NCBI GenBank assembly: GCA_037974665.1
Contig: CM075783.1
Location: 12,481,762 to 12,545,761 of the forward strand
Length of the DNA stretch: 64,000 bases
DNA from: Ehretia macrophylla
Taxonomy: Eukaryota; Streptophyta; Magnoliopsida; Boraginales; Ehretiaceae
Reading direction: 5' to 3'
Shown here: one piece after another, positions 47,937 through 59,055 of the stretch
Numbering within the stretch: position 1 is the stretch's first letter
Layout: every line of letters starts with the position of its first letter
Translations under genes and position numbers: made by a program
Notes under the pieces: model-generated
Told to the model about the DNA's origin: nothing
Database searches by the model: none
The model's input: only the letters and a program-made list of their open reading frames with translations

Positions 47937-49470
47937 GAACTAGTGTGTATATGTGTGTTAGAGAGTGTATGAACTAATCTCTGTGTGTGTATATGTGTAT
48001 GTATGTATGTATGCATGTGTGAACTGGTATATGTAGTGTGGGTATGAATGAGTAAACTAGTGTATATGTGTAGGTGATTGAATGAATTTGTTGTTGAAAC
48101 TGGTATACCTGAAAGACCACTAGCACATAAAACTTTGAATTAATTGGATACATGTTGTAATATTTAGTGTTAATGATAACATTCATTACTATTCTCTCTA
48201 TTTATATTTATGCGTATATGCAAGTATAAAGGTCCTTGATTCAAATAAATGACTTAGGTACATGGTGGTTGTGCATAAAAGATCTATGTCATGGTTACTT
48301 GTTTCTAAATCTTGTGCATAACCGAATGATATAATAAGGCACTTCATCAGGATAAGGTTACAGTGAAAAAGTTTTCTATGTGTAGGGTGACCTGCCTTCT
48401 TTATTAGAGGCCTTTCTGGACTTGTCTTGCTAGTGCATATATCATGCATTGATCCGTACTGTTTAGGCATGATCTTTGAAACGGTAATATCAAAGATAGA
48501 TATCAAATATACCTTATGCTACAAAATGGTCAGTACTTTTAATCTTGAGTGTGTGTGCATAGACTGATGAAGTCAGATTCATGTACTTTTATTCACTATG
48601 GATAAGACCTCAGTTGTGAGTCAACAATTTTGTGTTTTGGGTATATGAATTTGATTAGTTGGGATGTACATATGCAATATAGAATCTATGCCAGTGTGAG
48701 GTGGAGTAATCGGTTCCTTATGATAATCTGAAAGATCATCTAAATCTAAGTTTAGTGGTATATTCCATTTAGGGGTATATCAGATATCTGTCTTATGGGT
48801 CACTCCTTAGATCAAGTTTTTTATATCCAGAGGATGGTTATTTTATGGATTAGATGTCTCAAGAAAAAGATGCAATCATGTAAATGCAGGTAAAAGACCT
48901 ATCTTGATTGTGATTGTTACATGGAGAGGTATTTTGGTCATTTTACTTAGTAGGTCAAAGATAAAGCTTGTACTTGATATGGCGAGCTTTTGTGGATGCG
49001 TTAATTATTCTGGAGTATAATCGTAACTCTTTAGTGGAATGAGTTAAAGTTTGAAAGGTTAATATGTAGCTGGGGGTTAGCAATGGCATTTTGGTCGTTG
49101 TAGGAGCAAGACAGTGATATTTTTTCGTCCCACTTCTAGCCACTTTTCTATTTAGTGTGGTTGCTATGTTTTGGTGTTTTCATATAAGACCTGAAATTTC
49201 TAAATATAGAGTCCTAATGCAACTAGAAGTCTTAATTAGAAAAGAGTTTCCATTTTGGTAGTGACACTTTCCCTAATTAGACAATTGGGCTCATTAGGGA
49301 ATCTAGCTGGATTAATTTGTAATTGAGGCGTGTGGAGGAGTGTGTGTAGCATGTGGAAAAGTATATCAGGCATGTAAAAGATATATAGTTTGGATAAGAT
49401 GGACTACTGAGTTCAAGATTCACAAAAGTGTCCAAATACATTCATGTTAGCAATGGAACACTTTAAATTG
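47937..49470. other. TG-rich simple repeat and non-coding DNA, unit 3
   Basis: Counterpart of 1095-2640 with scattered substitutions. TG-rich to about 48070. No gene seen. Confidence 0.5.
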
Positions 49471-50728
49471 TCCTACATAGTTTCAGCTACACATTATTTT
49501 TCGTATTAGATTTTATATAATAACATACATATATACATGATAAATCTATATTTTTCGTATTTTAACCCATTAAATTGAATATTTGATACAAATTTAGTAC
49601 AATATAGGTTTTGAAGGAGAAATGACAAAAATAATGTCAAACGCTAATATTTGGAGTAATTTTCGCAGAACACTGAAAGAGGAAGATAAAATGACCTTAA
49701 CACGAGCAAATCGATATTGAATTTGGCCAAATAAAGTGCGAAACGGACTCAGGATGCTGAAAAACTTTGAAATAGCCTTGGTCAACTTTTGGTCAAAGTC
49801 AAAGTCAACGGTCAATGTGTGAATAGTAACATTCAAAGAATGAACAGTAACCGGCTGTGCGTAAACAGTAAAACCGTGTGCAAAACGCATGAATAGTACT
49901 GTGCAAATGGTAACCAATTTCTTCTTATAAATACCCCCCTTCCCCATATTATTTTGTACACCATTCTTCTTCCAATTTTATTTTAGTTTAGATTTTAGTT
50001 AGTTAGTTAGTTTAAGTTCGAATCAAGGGTTCTGTTGAAATGTCGTTATAAAATTGAAGTTGTATCGGCAAGTCAAGATCTGCGCAATTCAATAAGTTAA
50101 TCTTTCATTTCTTGATTTCCTTTATGATTTTTTGTAATATAATGACACATTAGACCCGAGATTCGGTGTGGTAATAAGTGAGGATATTATTTGTATATAT
50201 GTTTGGATTCAGATTAATGCAGAGTCTCATATTTTTAATTTATTGAGTATTATTCTTTTAATTATACATATGCTTATAGTTATGTTGTAATTAATCGAAA
50301 GTACATATGAGCCCGGTTTTGTAAACCAGTGGCAATATGAGACTATATTAGATGAATACAATCTGGCTGTACCGACACCTCCAGATTACGTAAGTGAAAG
50401 ATTAATTGTGAGATTGGATACATTTTGGTTGTACCAACACCTCCAGTCTTGATAATCAATTAATCTTGTCACTTACGTATCTGAGGCCAACTTCAGAAGT
50501 GGGAGCTTGAAGCCCTATTTTTGAATGATTTAGTCTTTAAATCTGAATCCATAACATTATACTTGAATATTCCGAGCCATTTACCATCCCGAATCACATT
50601 TGATTCATCGGACTTAACTAAAATTGTATTATAATTTAATTATGTAATTTTATAATTTACCATTGCTTTTGGACTCTTTGGACTTAAACAAATTCATGCG
50701 TGACTGAAAAATCAAACCAATTATAAAC
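49471..50728 (+). mobile_element. Candidate LTR remnant, unit 3 copy
   Basis: Counterpart of 2641-3902, with the TATA-like box at 49926-49933 and the upstream short repeats. The right part present in units 1 and 2 is absent here. Treated as a fossil. Confidence 0.3.
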
Positions 50729-52417
50729 GAAAAAAAACTAATTTGATAAGTTTGTGGAGCAATGAGAACCGATTTGAATGATTTCAAACAATAATGACTA
50801 ATTGAAAAAACGTGTTAACAATAGAGTCTATTTGCAAATAACCTTGGAAGATATATCTTAGGTGTTAGTTTTTTAAGTGAATATAAAAAAATATTTTTTA
50901 TTTTTTTGCAAGTATAAACATTATATTATATATTTGTCATGTGTGTGTATACACATATATATTTTAGTGAATTAATAATTAAATTTCGGGTTTGAATTTT
51001 TTTTAATATCTAATATCAAAATTTAATAAGTTACATGTCAGTTACACTTTATTAAATAAATAAATCCTAATAGCACCCCATCAATATTTATTATCAAGTT
51101 TATTATCGATTGATAATCATCAGTTACAAATTTAAATCCTGTTTATTATCATCCCTAAATAATTTTTACTCGACTAGATGGTACTTAAAAAGATAAATGA
51201 AGGCATCACAAGAAATTTCAGTTACGTAGTCTTTTTTTTTTTTTTCTTATTTTTCATAAGTATAGGGCACCTTCACTGGTTGATGAATGAGTTGGTGATA
51301 TAATAGAATATGAAAATTTAAAACTATGCTTGAAGTTGAAGGGTACACGTCCCAACGTCAAGGATGCCTCACATGCCACATTTAATAATAACAAATCAAC
51401 GGGAGAAGAAATTGCATCATGCCTTACATATTGTGGTCCTATCATATCATAAAGTATTTTGACCAAAAAGAAAAAAAAAATCATGTCATAAAGCAAAAAT
51501 AAATAAATAAATAAAGATCATTACTTCTAGTCAAAATACTGCCTTCAAAATTCTTTGAAGCCTGACCAATAGCATTTATGTCTATTTAATGGTTCGGTTG
51601 AGTCAAAAAATTTATATTAGGGAGCTAAAATTTAATTGAGAAAATAAAGTTGTTATATTTTGTTGTAGCGAAAAAAGAAAAGTTAGGGGACAATAGCATT
51701 TCTTTCAAGAATAATATTACATATTTTTATTAAAAAAAAAAAAAGTTTAGAAGCTTGGGGGCCTCAAGCTCTCCTCAGTCCCCTTATCTCTGTCTCTGAA
51801 TTCGGTCCAACTTTTACACAGTTAAAAAGGGCTTTTGTGAGTTTAGTTTTTTAAATTAAGTTGTTTGAGCCATCTTTAAAAAAAAAAAAATTAGGTAGAA
51901 GCTAAAATAAAATAAAAAAAGCTTCAAATCAGAACTTTACGTAAAAGATTTGTACGAAACTGTTTTTACATCATATACCAAACAATTTTCCTCTTTTTTT
52001 TCTAAAAAATACAGATATTTTTTAGGAATCCAACATTAATTACAGTACTTCTGCTATGACAACGTCAAATAATAATGGCTCATGCTAAACAACACTTTTA
52101 ATTAAAATTCTACAATTAAAACTTCACAAATAGACTAAATGTGCCCTAACTTAAATTATATCATTTTAAAACTTTAAAGAAAATTACTCGTCATAAAAAT
52201 AAATAAATAATCTTCCTTGAAGAAGCAAGCCGTGATATAGGAACTGTTGACTTTATAACTTACCATATGCAGATCTCAAACCAGCCTTCAAAGTTTCAAC
52301 AAAACAAAATTTGGTTCACATGGCCAATATAATCTTCCAATTTTTTATTTAAGGAGTTACCTTTGACATTACTAAATTCAGCCGTAGCCCTTTTAGCGAC
52401 GCAATCAATAAACACAA
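50729..52417. other. Non-coding upstream DNA, unit 3
   Basis: Counterpart of 5026-6730 with many small differences. No gene seen. Confidence 0.4.
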
Positions 52418-52457
52418 GCAATGTAGCAATGTAGCAATGTAGCAATGTAGCAATGTA
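52418..52457. repeat. 8-bp minisatellite GCAATGTA x5, unit 3
   Basis: Five perfect copies, next to the palindromic MITE. Confidence 0.95.
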
Positions 52458-52684
52458 AGAGGACTCTCAATGAGAGTCTTTAAAATGGATCTTTAAAATG
52501 TAATAATTAAAGTAATTTAAAGATTTTAGTAGAAAAAAAAAATCACAATAGGAGTCTTTAAAGCAAAAAATAGAGCCCGGACTCTATTTTTGGCTTTAGA
52601 GACAGAGTTGTGATTTTTTTTCACCAAAATCTTTAAATTACTTTAATTATTGTATTTTAAAAACCCCTTTGAAGATACTCTAAC
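52455..52684. mobile_element. Palindromic MITE-like element, unit 3
   Basis: Counterpart of 6768-7008. The central core AATAGAGCCCGGACTCTATT is conserved, while the arms have diverged more than the surrounding DNA and the poly-A tract is short. Confidence 0.78.
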
Positions 52685-53334
52685 AATCCTATGAACTTAC
52701 AATAAAAGGAACCTTTTTAGACATTGTGTTCTTTTCTCTTTTAAAAACGAAAAAATTTACTTTAACTACAATCATATTGAATATATTTTAAGATCAAAAT
52801 CTCGTGATATAGTAATGTACTTGAACATAACTAAATAATATTTATGATAAAAAGAAATAAATTTGAACTTAAAATTTTTTATCACAATAAATTATTATTT
52901 AATTATTTTACTCAACCTTTAAACATACCTTTTACTTTTACGTGTTGTTCTACACTTCTATTGTTCTGTAATTGTAGAAGTGAAGTAAAATAAAAGTTGA
53001 CAAAGCTAGCAACTTGAAAAATGGAGACATGGAAACCGTGCACCTTTTATTCTTTTTTGTAACCTTTCTAATCAAAACAGAAATGCAACAAGCAACATAT
53101 CTTTCGCTTCCTTTAACTCTCTTTTGAAAGTAAAGTCAACTTGTAAGTAGTTGGTTAATTATTACATTCAAAGTTTTTTTTTTCTTTCTCCACTTGTTGC
53201 CAATTTTGACTAATTAATATATCGAGTTCGTTAAATAATTTAATAATTAAATCACTAACTGAATTTTTCTTCCCATCTAAAAAATGTCAACTCCCACTAA
53301 ATGTTTCACATGTCGAAGTACCAACTAATCATTA

Positions 53335-53341
53335 TATAAAT
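53335..53341 (+). promoter_or_regulatory. TATA box of SCPL50 copy 3
   Basis: TATAAAT, 118 bp upstream of the ATG at 53453, spacing conserved with the other copies. Confidence 0.65.
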
Positions 53342-53452
53342 CACACCATATCATTCAACTCAAACGCAATCCAAACAACTTATCACAAAACAAGCCAAGA
53401 GGCTTCATTTTGTCGTTTGCCTAGAAAGCAAAACAACACCACATTTGCAACA

Positions 53453-54817
53453 ATGGTGAAGTCAACTCTATCACCTCATCTGATTACCCCTCATCACCTT
53501 CTCAAACTCCTCCTCTTCCTCGCCGTCCTCCACCACCTTCCACCCAAATATGCATCATCTTCAACCCCTCTATTCCCGGACGAAGCCCGCCCAGCCCGGT
53601 CTGGATACCTTACAGTGAACCAAGCCACTGGTTCAGCCATGTACTATGCATTCTATGAAGCTCAACAACACAAAAATACATCTCTTTCCGAAACCCCACT
53701 TCTGTTCTGGCTCCAAGGTGGCCCTGGCTGCTCCTCCATGATTGGAAACTTCTTTGAGCTTGGCCCGTGGCGCGTATCGTCTTCTCAGGGAGGAAACGTT
53801 GAGCTCAAACCCAATCCAGGGCCCTGGAACCGATTATTTGGTATGGTTTTTCTTGATAATCCGATTGGAACTGGATTTAGCATTGCTGCATCAAAAAATG
53901 AAATCCCAAGAAACCAACAAGATGTCGCGAAGCATCTCTGGATCGCGATCCAGGAGTTTATCGCGCTAGATCCTTCATTCAAGACTCGGCCAATTTACAT
54001 AACTGGAGAAAGCTATGCTGGAAAATATATTCCAGCGATCGGGTATTATGCGCTGAAAAGAAATGCACAGTTGCCTAAAGCTAAACGATTGAATTTACAT
54101 GGTGTTGCCATAGGAAATGGCCTCACTGATCCTGCAACTCAAGTTGCCACTCATGCTATAAATTCTCGTTACATAGGGTTGATCAATGAGAAGCAACAAA
54201 GAGAGCTGCAGATTCTTGAATCAGAGACTGTCAAATTCACAAAATCTGCAAAATGGAGCGAGGCAACTGATGCAAGAAACAAGGTGTTGGACACATTGCA
54301 GAACATGACCGGACTTGCGACTTTGTATGATTACACAAGGCTAACAACATACGAAACACCATTGGTCGATAAACTTTTGAGTAATGTGGAGGTGAAAAGG
54401 ATCTTAAGAGCAAAGGAAACGATCAAGTTTGCGCGATGCAGTGATCTTGTCGCGGAGATATTACACGAGGATGTGATGAAGAGTGTCAAGTATATGGTTG
54501 AGTTTTTAGTGAGGAACACTAAGGTGTTGTTGTTCCAAGGGGCTAATGACTTGAGAGATGGCGTGGTATCGACCGAGGCGTGGATGAAGAAGATGAGATG
54601 GGAGGGGATCAGCAAGTTTTTGGATGCCGAGAGGAACGTTTGGAATGTGAACGGAAAACTAGCTGGATATGTTCAGAAATGGGATAGTTTAACCCATGTT
54701 GTAATATTGAATGCTGGACATCTTGTGCCTTTTCATCAACCTGTTAATTCTCAGGCAATGATAGAAGATTGGGTTCTACAAAAGGGGTTGTTTGCAACCC
54801 AGCAGATTGATCATTAA
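53453..54817 (+). CDS. SCPL50: Serine carboxypeptidase-like protein (SCPL50 type), copy 3
   Basis: 454 aa, intronless, start chosen as for the other copies. The catalytic triad (Ser187, Asp366, His423), GGPGCSS and signal peptide are intact. Six residues differ from copies 1 and 2: I25V, N280D, V336I, Y361F, G387S and A427F. Y361F is five residues before the catalytic Asp. A427F is four residues after the catalytic His and needed two base changes. By hand count about 18 of 1,365 bases differ, about 11 of them silent, suggesting purifying selection. Known SCPL50 proteins usually have VLLYQG and GHFVPTD at these sites, so Phe at both is unusual. The gene looks functional, possibly with altered specificity. 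Confidence 0.86.
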   Translation: MVKSTLSPHLITPHHLLKLLLFLAVLHHLPPKYASSSTPLFPDEARPARSGYLTVNQATGSAMYYAFYEAQQHKNTSLSETPLLFWLQGGPGCSSMIGNFFELGPWRVSSSQGGNVELKPNPGPWNRLFGMVFLDNPIGTGFSIAASKNEIPRNQQDVAKHLWIAIQEFIALDPSFKTRPIYITGESYAGKYIPAIGYYALKRNAQLPKAKRLNLHGVAIGNGLTDPATQVATHAINSRYIGLINEKQQRELQILESETVKFTKSAKWSEATDARNKVLDTLQNMTGLATLYDYTRLTTYETPLVDKLLSNVEVKRILRAKETIKFARCSDLVAEILHEDVMKSVKYMVEFLVRNTKVLLFQGANDLRDGVVSTEAWMKKMRWEGISKFLDAERNVWNVNGKLAGYVQKWDSLTHVVILNAGHLVPFHQPVNSQAMIEDWVLQKGLFATQQIDH

Positions 54818-54989
54818 CGAGGAAAAATTATTCGGTCAGTCTCTCATATATTAATGAAATTTACACGTGTAGATTTCACTAACTATTTTAGAGACTGATT
54901 GATTAGTCTCCCTAAGAATCAGCTCATCATCTCCGTACTGGTGCACTATAATAATTTTCTTTTGTATGCTATTTCTTCTTGTTATTGTA

Positions 54990-56843
54990 ACAATATAAAT
55001 GCCTCGCAGTTGAGGCAAATCTGCCCACCAAATTTTAGTGGTGCATTGTTGTTTGTTATACTTGTAATAGTAAAAATATCTTAGCAGTCTAGATCAACAG
55101 TTGGTTGTTGATCAGATGATAAAAGTGTGATATTAATCATCTGTAGATTGTAATAATAAAATTGCTGCTTCAATTGACTGCCTAAAGCAGTTCCAATACC
55201 ATAATATAATTCTGCATAATAAGGCAGCTTACTGTTGCATCTTATCTAATGCTAGATTAGTCATTTAGTTTAAGTTCCGAGAGCAAAAATCTACTCATAA
55301 CATTGTTACGTTAGAGCAAGAATAAAAAGTTGTGAAAATATCAAGATCATTTTATCATAATATTCTTACGGTATAATTATCAATTTACAATCATTGAATC
55401 TCAATTATAATAGTCAAAATTATTTTATCATAATTATATAATCAATTCAAGATTTGCAAATCCTTACTCAAGTTTGTGAGCTTATTTTCTTGTCTTGATT
55501 GGCAAATTGGGTTGGTTCATATACTCTTTCATTATTTCCCTCTTAAAGATTGTGCAGCTATCTATCAATCCCAAAGAAATATTTACTCGTGGAATGTTTT
55601 TCCTTGAGAAGATAAAATTTTGATATGGAAAATGAGATTGTAACAGTTGAAATATGATAAAGATCCCACACATAACAAAAACTTTACTCATAAGATTATG
55701 CACATAACAACAATTTCATGTATTTGAGTGTCGTATATTTTGTATAGAGAAAAACCCTTATATTTGTCCTTTTTATTAAATGATAAAACTCTAAACAATT
55801 TTCCTGGAATTCTTTGAAAAATGTTAAAGAAAAAGAAAAAAATTATTCTTAAATGTTGACAACAAAAACTCTATTTTCCAGCTCTTCATATGTTGAGAGC
55901 CTAAGATGTTTCAAGAAAGCTCTCTAGTTTAAATTAAAAATATTTTTTTTAAAAAATAGATAAGAAAAATTCCCGAGTGCAAAAGCAAATGCCTACTCGG
56001 GTAAATTCTTGGGTTTCGGCCAATAAGATCCAAACAACACTCACAAAATGATAGGACTCATAGAGTATCACATGATTTGACTGACCGGACTCAATATTTA
56101 TCGATCTTCGTAATATCTTTCAGATCGACACAAAAATGTACATGTAATGGCGTTTGGAGGCGGGTTTGTGAGAGAAAATTTCACCAAGTAGGCCGCAAGC
56201 AAAAAGCGAAAAAAATTGGCCAAGAAAGACCAAAAGATTTCACTTCAAGCGAAGCAAAACCCACTTGAGAAAAAGCACTAAACCGTACTATGATGCCATT
56301 TTTATTTGCTGTAGAGGGCATGGAAATAGCAGGGCACCTTGCAGAGTACCTACAAGTATTTCAGAGCCATAAAGTAGTATTAAACAAGCTCTCCCCCATT
56401 TTGCATCCAGCCCTTGGTGTATTACATAAGCAAAAATTTCACTAGATATAGATTAGAGACTACATATCTAATGAAAATTCTTACACCCACCCGAGAATGA
56501 TTAGTCCACTCATATAAAAGTAAACCCCATAACATGTGAGACTCACTCTATATAAGTGGATTAACCATCAACCCGGGTGGATTGGAAAAGGACTCCATAT
56601 CTAAACCACCATTAACAAGAAGAAGGAGATGTGATTGTAAGTGTGCCGCAAATGTTAGATGGTGATGTTCTTGCGTTTGGTGTTGTTACAAGTGCAGGCG
56701 GCGACCTAATGTGTTGTTAAGACCTCTTCCACATTATGTATTTATAATAGAGGGTGGATGGGGAGTGAGGTTTTCCTTAGATTGTCCTTTTTGTTTTTGC
56801 AACTTTTCTGGTTTTACATTTTTTTTTTCTTTTGACTAGGGTA
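54990..56843. other. Unique right flank, no gene recognised
   Basis: The first about 60 bp (with a GCCTC..GAGGC hairpin near 55000) are an insertion relative to unit 1. Weak similarity to unit 1 (GTTGTTTG...ATACTT) may continue to about 55080. The rest is AT-rich. A 63-codon frame at 56077-56268 and a stretch near 56280-56420 with less biased composition match nothing I recognise. Confidence 0.45.
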
Positions 56844-56855
56844 AATTGCATTTTA

Positions 56856-57169
56856 TTTTATTTTTTGGTAGAAAGACAATATATTGCATAAAAAATACAA
56901 ATTAATCAACCCCCCATCAGGTAGAATTTTAAGTTCAATAATTGATACTAATACAATGAGATATTAGAAGTTCAAAGTAACGACTATTTTAATTTTTTTT
57001 TAACAACTCAGTCACACGGTCTATTCACAATTCTTCAAATACAGGAGAATTTAATATTAAGAAATTCTGCCACAATCTCTCGAACATCGTCCATAATAGT
57101 TCTAGCTCTCCAGTTTAGAGCAATACCCATAAACTTGATTATATTAATAACTGTTTACACATCACTTTC
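56856..57169 (-). mobile_element. 5'-truncated LINE (RNase H end), with target duplication
   Basis: Minus-strand translation gives NIIKFMGIALNWRARTI, then MDDVREIVAEFLNIKFS, a stop and RIVNRP. This resembles the C-terminal part of the RNase H domain of plant LINE ORF2. An A-rich tail (T-rich on this strand, 56856-56867) ends the copy. AATTGCATTTTA occurs at both edges (56844-56855 and 57170-57181), a 12-bp target duplication. The copy is about 314 bp, heavily truncated at its 5' end, with in-frame stops. Confidence 0.8.
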
Positions 57170-57181
57170 AATTGCATTTTA

Positions 57182-57785
57182 GACTCCTCAAAAATTTTTG
57201 CTCGGTGACTCCTCAAACTATTGGTTTTCTATTATTGAGGGAGTCAACTTATTGAATTTTGTATAAAAGTGGGTGAAAAACACAACGCATACATTAGACC
57301 AATTGCAATAGCATCTATATTTGCTTTTTGTTCCAATATCTTACATGTAGAAAAAAAATTAAAAAAAATTGTTAGAATTGACCTTATAGGCTCTTGGTAT
57401 TTTTATCCGAAAATTTTGTTTTTAAATTTATACTAAAAGATTTGAAATCGATTTTGGATCCTCTTCAATTAAGAGTAATTAAAAGATATTTCAGTTATAT
57501 GTACAAAGGAGTTAAACATCATCTTTATTTAAAATAAAGCACTCGATATTGTTCAATCTCAATGCTCACTTGGATTTAACAGTAAAAATAGTTTATATCT
57601 CTTCGTAAAGAATTGGATGATAAAAGATATTGGTATAATATAAATACCAATAAAATATTAATGAATAGATTTATAAAACTTATTATATATACCAATAACA
57701 TATAAATGTTTTTTTACCACACTTAATGTTTGTCATCTTCTAAAAGTTCCTTGCCAATGCTGAATCTACGACAAAAAACATGATA
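57182..57785. other. Non-coding AT-rich DNA
   Basis: No gene, RNA or repeat recognised between the truncated LINE and the fold-back MULE. Confidence 0.5.
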
Positions 57786-57794
57786 AAATGGAAA

Positions 57795-58245
57795 GGGCAA
57801 ATTTTCATAAATGTTCCCTATTGTTTATACTTTTTTTTTTAATTTCGTTCTTATTCTCTTAAAAGTAATGCGTTTAGTCCCTAAAAATTGTAAAAAAGTT
57901 TTAATTTAGTACCCTGTTTACACTTTATTTTAATTTCATCCCTATTGTTTCAAAAGTAACACACTTAGTCTCCAAAATTTGTAAAACGTTTCAATTTAGT
58001 CTTTGTAGTTTGTGACATATATATGAAACTTTAGAAACTAAATTGAAAAGAAAAAGTAAAAATATTGTGGACTAAGTAAAAACATTTTGTAAACTTTAGG
58101 GATTAAGCATGTCACTTTTATAAAAAAAGGGACGAAATTGGAAAAAAGTGTAATCATTAGGGTTCAAGCGCATCACTTTTAAAACAGCAGGGACAAAGAT
58201 AAAACAAAATGTGCCAACATTGAGGACCATTTTTGAAATTTACCC
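57795..58245. mobile_element. Fold-back Mutator-like MITE, 451 bp, perfect 9-bp TSD
   Basis: Starts GGGCAAATTTTCATAAATG and ends (reverse complement) GGGTAAATTTCAAAAATGG. The two halves are imperfect reverse complements throughout. Flanked on both sides by AAATGGAAA (57786-57794 and 58246-58254), a perfect 9-bp duplication, which with the GGG start fits the Mutator superfamily. Non-coding. Confidence 0.88.
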
Positions 58246-58257
58246 AAATGGAAAAAG

Positions 58258-59055
58258 GTTAAATTTGACAAATAATCCCCATTATTTACACCTTTTTTTC
58301 AACTTCATCCATTGTTTCAAAAGCAACGCGTTTTGTCCCTAAAGAATGCAAATAGTTTGAATTTAGATTTAGGCTCTGTTTGGCCTAACTGTGAAATTTT
58401 AATTTTTGAGTTGTAAACTTTTAGCAGTAGAACTTTGTTTAAAAATGTTATTGAACAAAAGTCGTTGACTATTTGACTTATGTGTATCAATGTTGAGCTT
58501 TTTTAAATTTTAAGGGCGATATTAAACTTTAAAAATATAGAGGGAATATATAGGCTCGCATTATGTAAAATCAATTTCAGCCTTTATTGAAAAGCTCCAA
58601 ATTAGAGCTTCTTATTTTTTATTTTTTTTCAATTTCAGCTTTTATCTAAAGGACTTTAAAAAATGGGCTAAAAACAAGTTAACTTTAGTTTTTAAACTCA
58701 CAGGGAGTGCTTCTGAGTGTCTAAAAGTTAAGCCAAATAGAGCCTTACACTTTCTTTCAATTTCATCTCTATTGTTTCAAAAATAATGCACTTAGTCTGC
58801 AAAGTTTACAAAAAGTTTCAGTCTGGACCTTACAATTTTTTATTTGCACATAAAACTTTGGGGACTAAATTAAAAAAAAGTAAAAACATTGAGGACTAAA
58901 TTAAAACTTTTTGTAAACTTTAGTGACTAAGCATATTACTTTTTTAACAATAGGGATTAGATTAAAAAAAGTGTAAATATTGAGGACCAATCGTATCACT
59001 TTTTAAATAATAGAGATGAAAATTAAAAAACATGCCAACATTAAGAATCATTAAT
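58258..59055. mobile_element. Related decayed fold-back MULE, interrupted by a MITE
   Basis: Shares words with the neighbouring 451-bp element (ATTGTTTCAAAAG, TTTGTCCCTAAAG, GGACTAAATT, AACATTGAGGAC). Its halves are inverted repeats of each other, separated by the Tourist-like insertion at 58372-58744. The ends are too diverged to define a target duplication. Confidence 0.6.
58372..58744. mobile_element. Tourist-like MITE (PIF/Harbinger), 373 bp
   Basis: Terminal inverted repeats GGCTCTGTTTGGCCTAACT and AGTTAAGCCAAATAGAGCC match at 17 of 19 positions. Flanked by TTA on both sides (58369-58371, 58745-58747), the 3-bp target duplication typical of PIF/Harbinger. Inserted into the decayed MULE. 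No coding sequence. Confidence 0.85.

Larger units (their letters stand above)
47021..54989. repeat. Tandem segmental duplication, unit 3 (partial, older)
   Basis: Begins in the same AT microsatellite and the same LINE ORF1 fragment as units 1 and 2, and runs collinear through the SCPL50 gene. Continuous homology stops near 54989 (equivalent to 9314 in unit 1), with a possible weak continuation to about 55080 beyond a roughly 60-bp insertion. It lacks the 1,123 bp corresponding to 3903-5025 and everything corresponding to 9.3-21.8 kb, including the TRIM, MULE and LINE. Divergence from units 1 and 2 is roughly 3-5% in non-coding DNA by eye. Confidence 0.92.
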
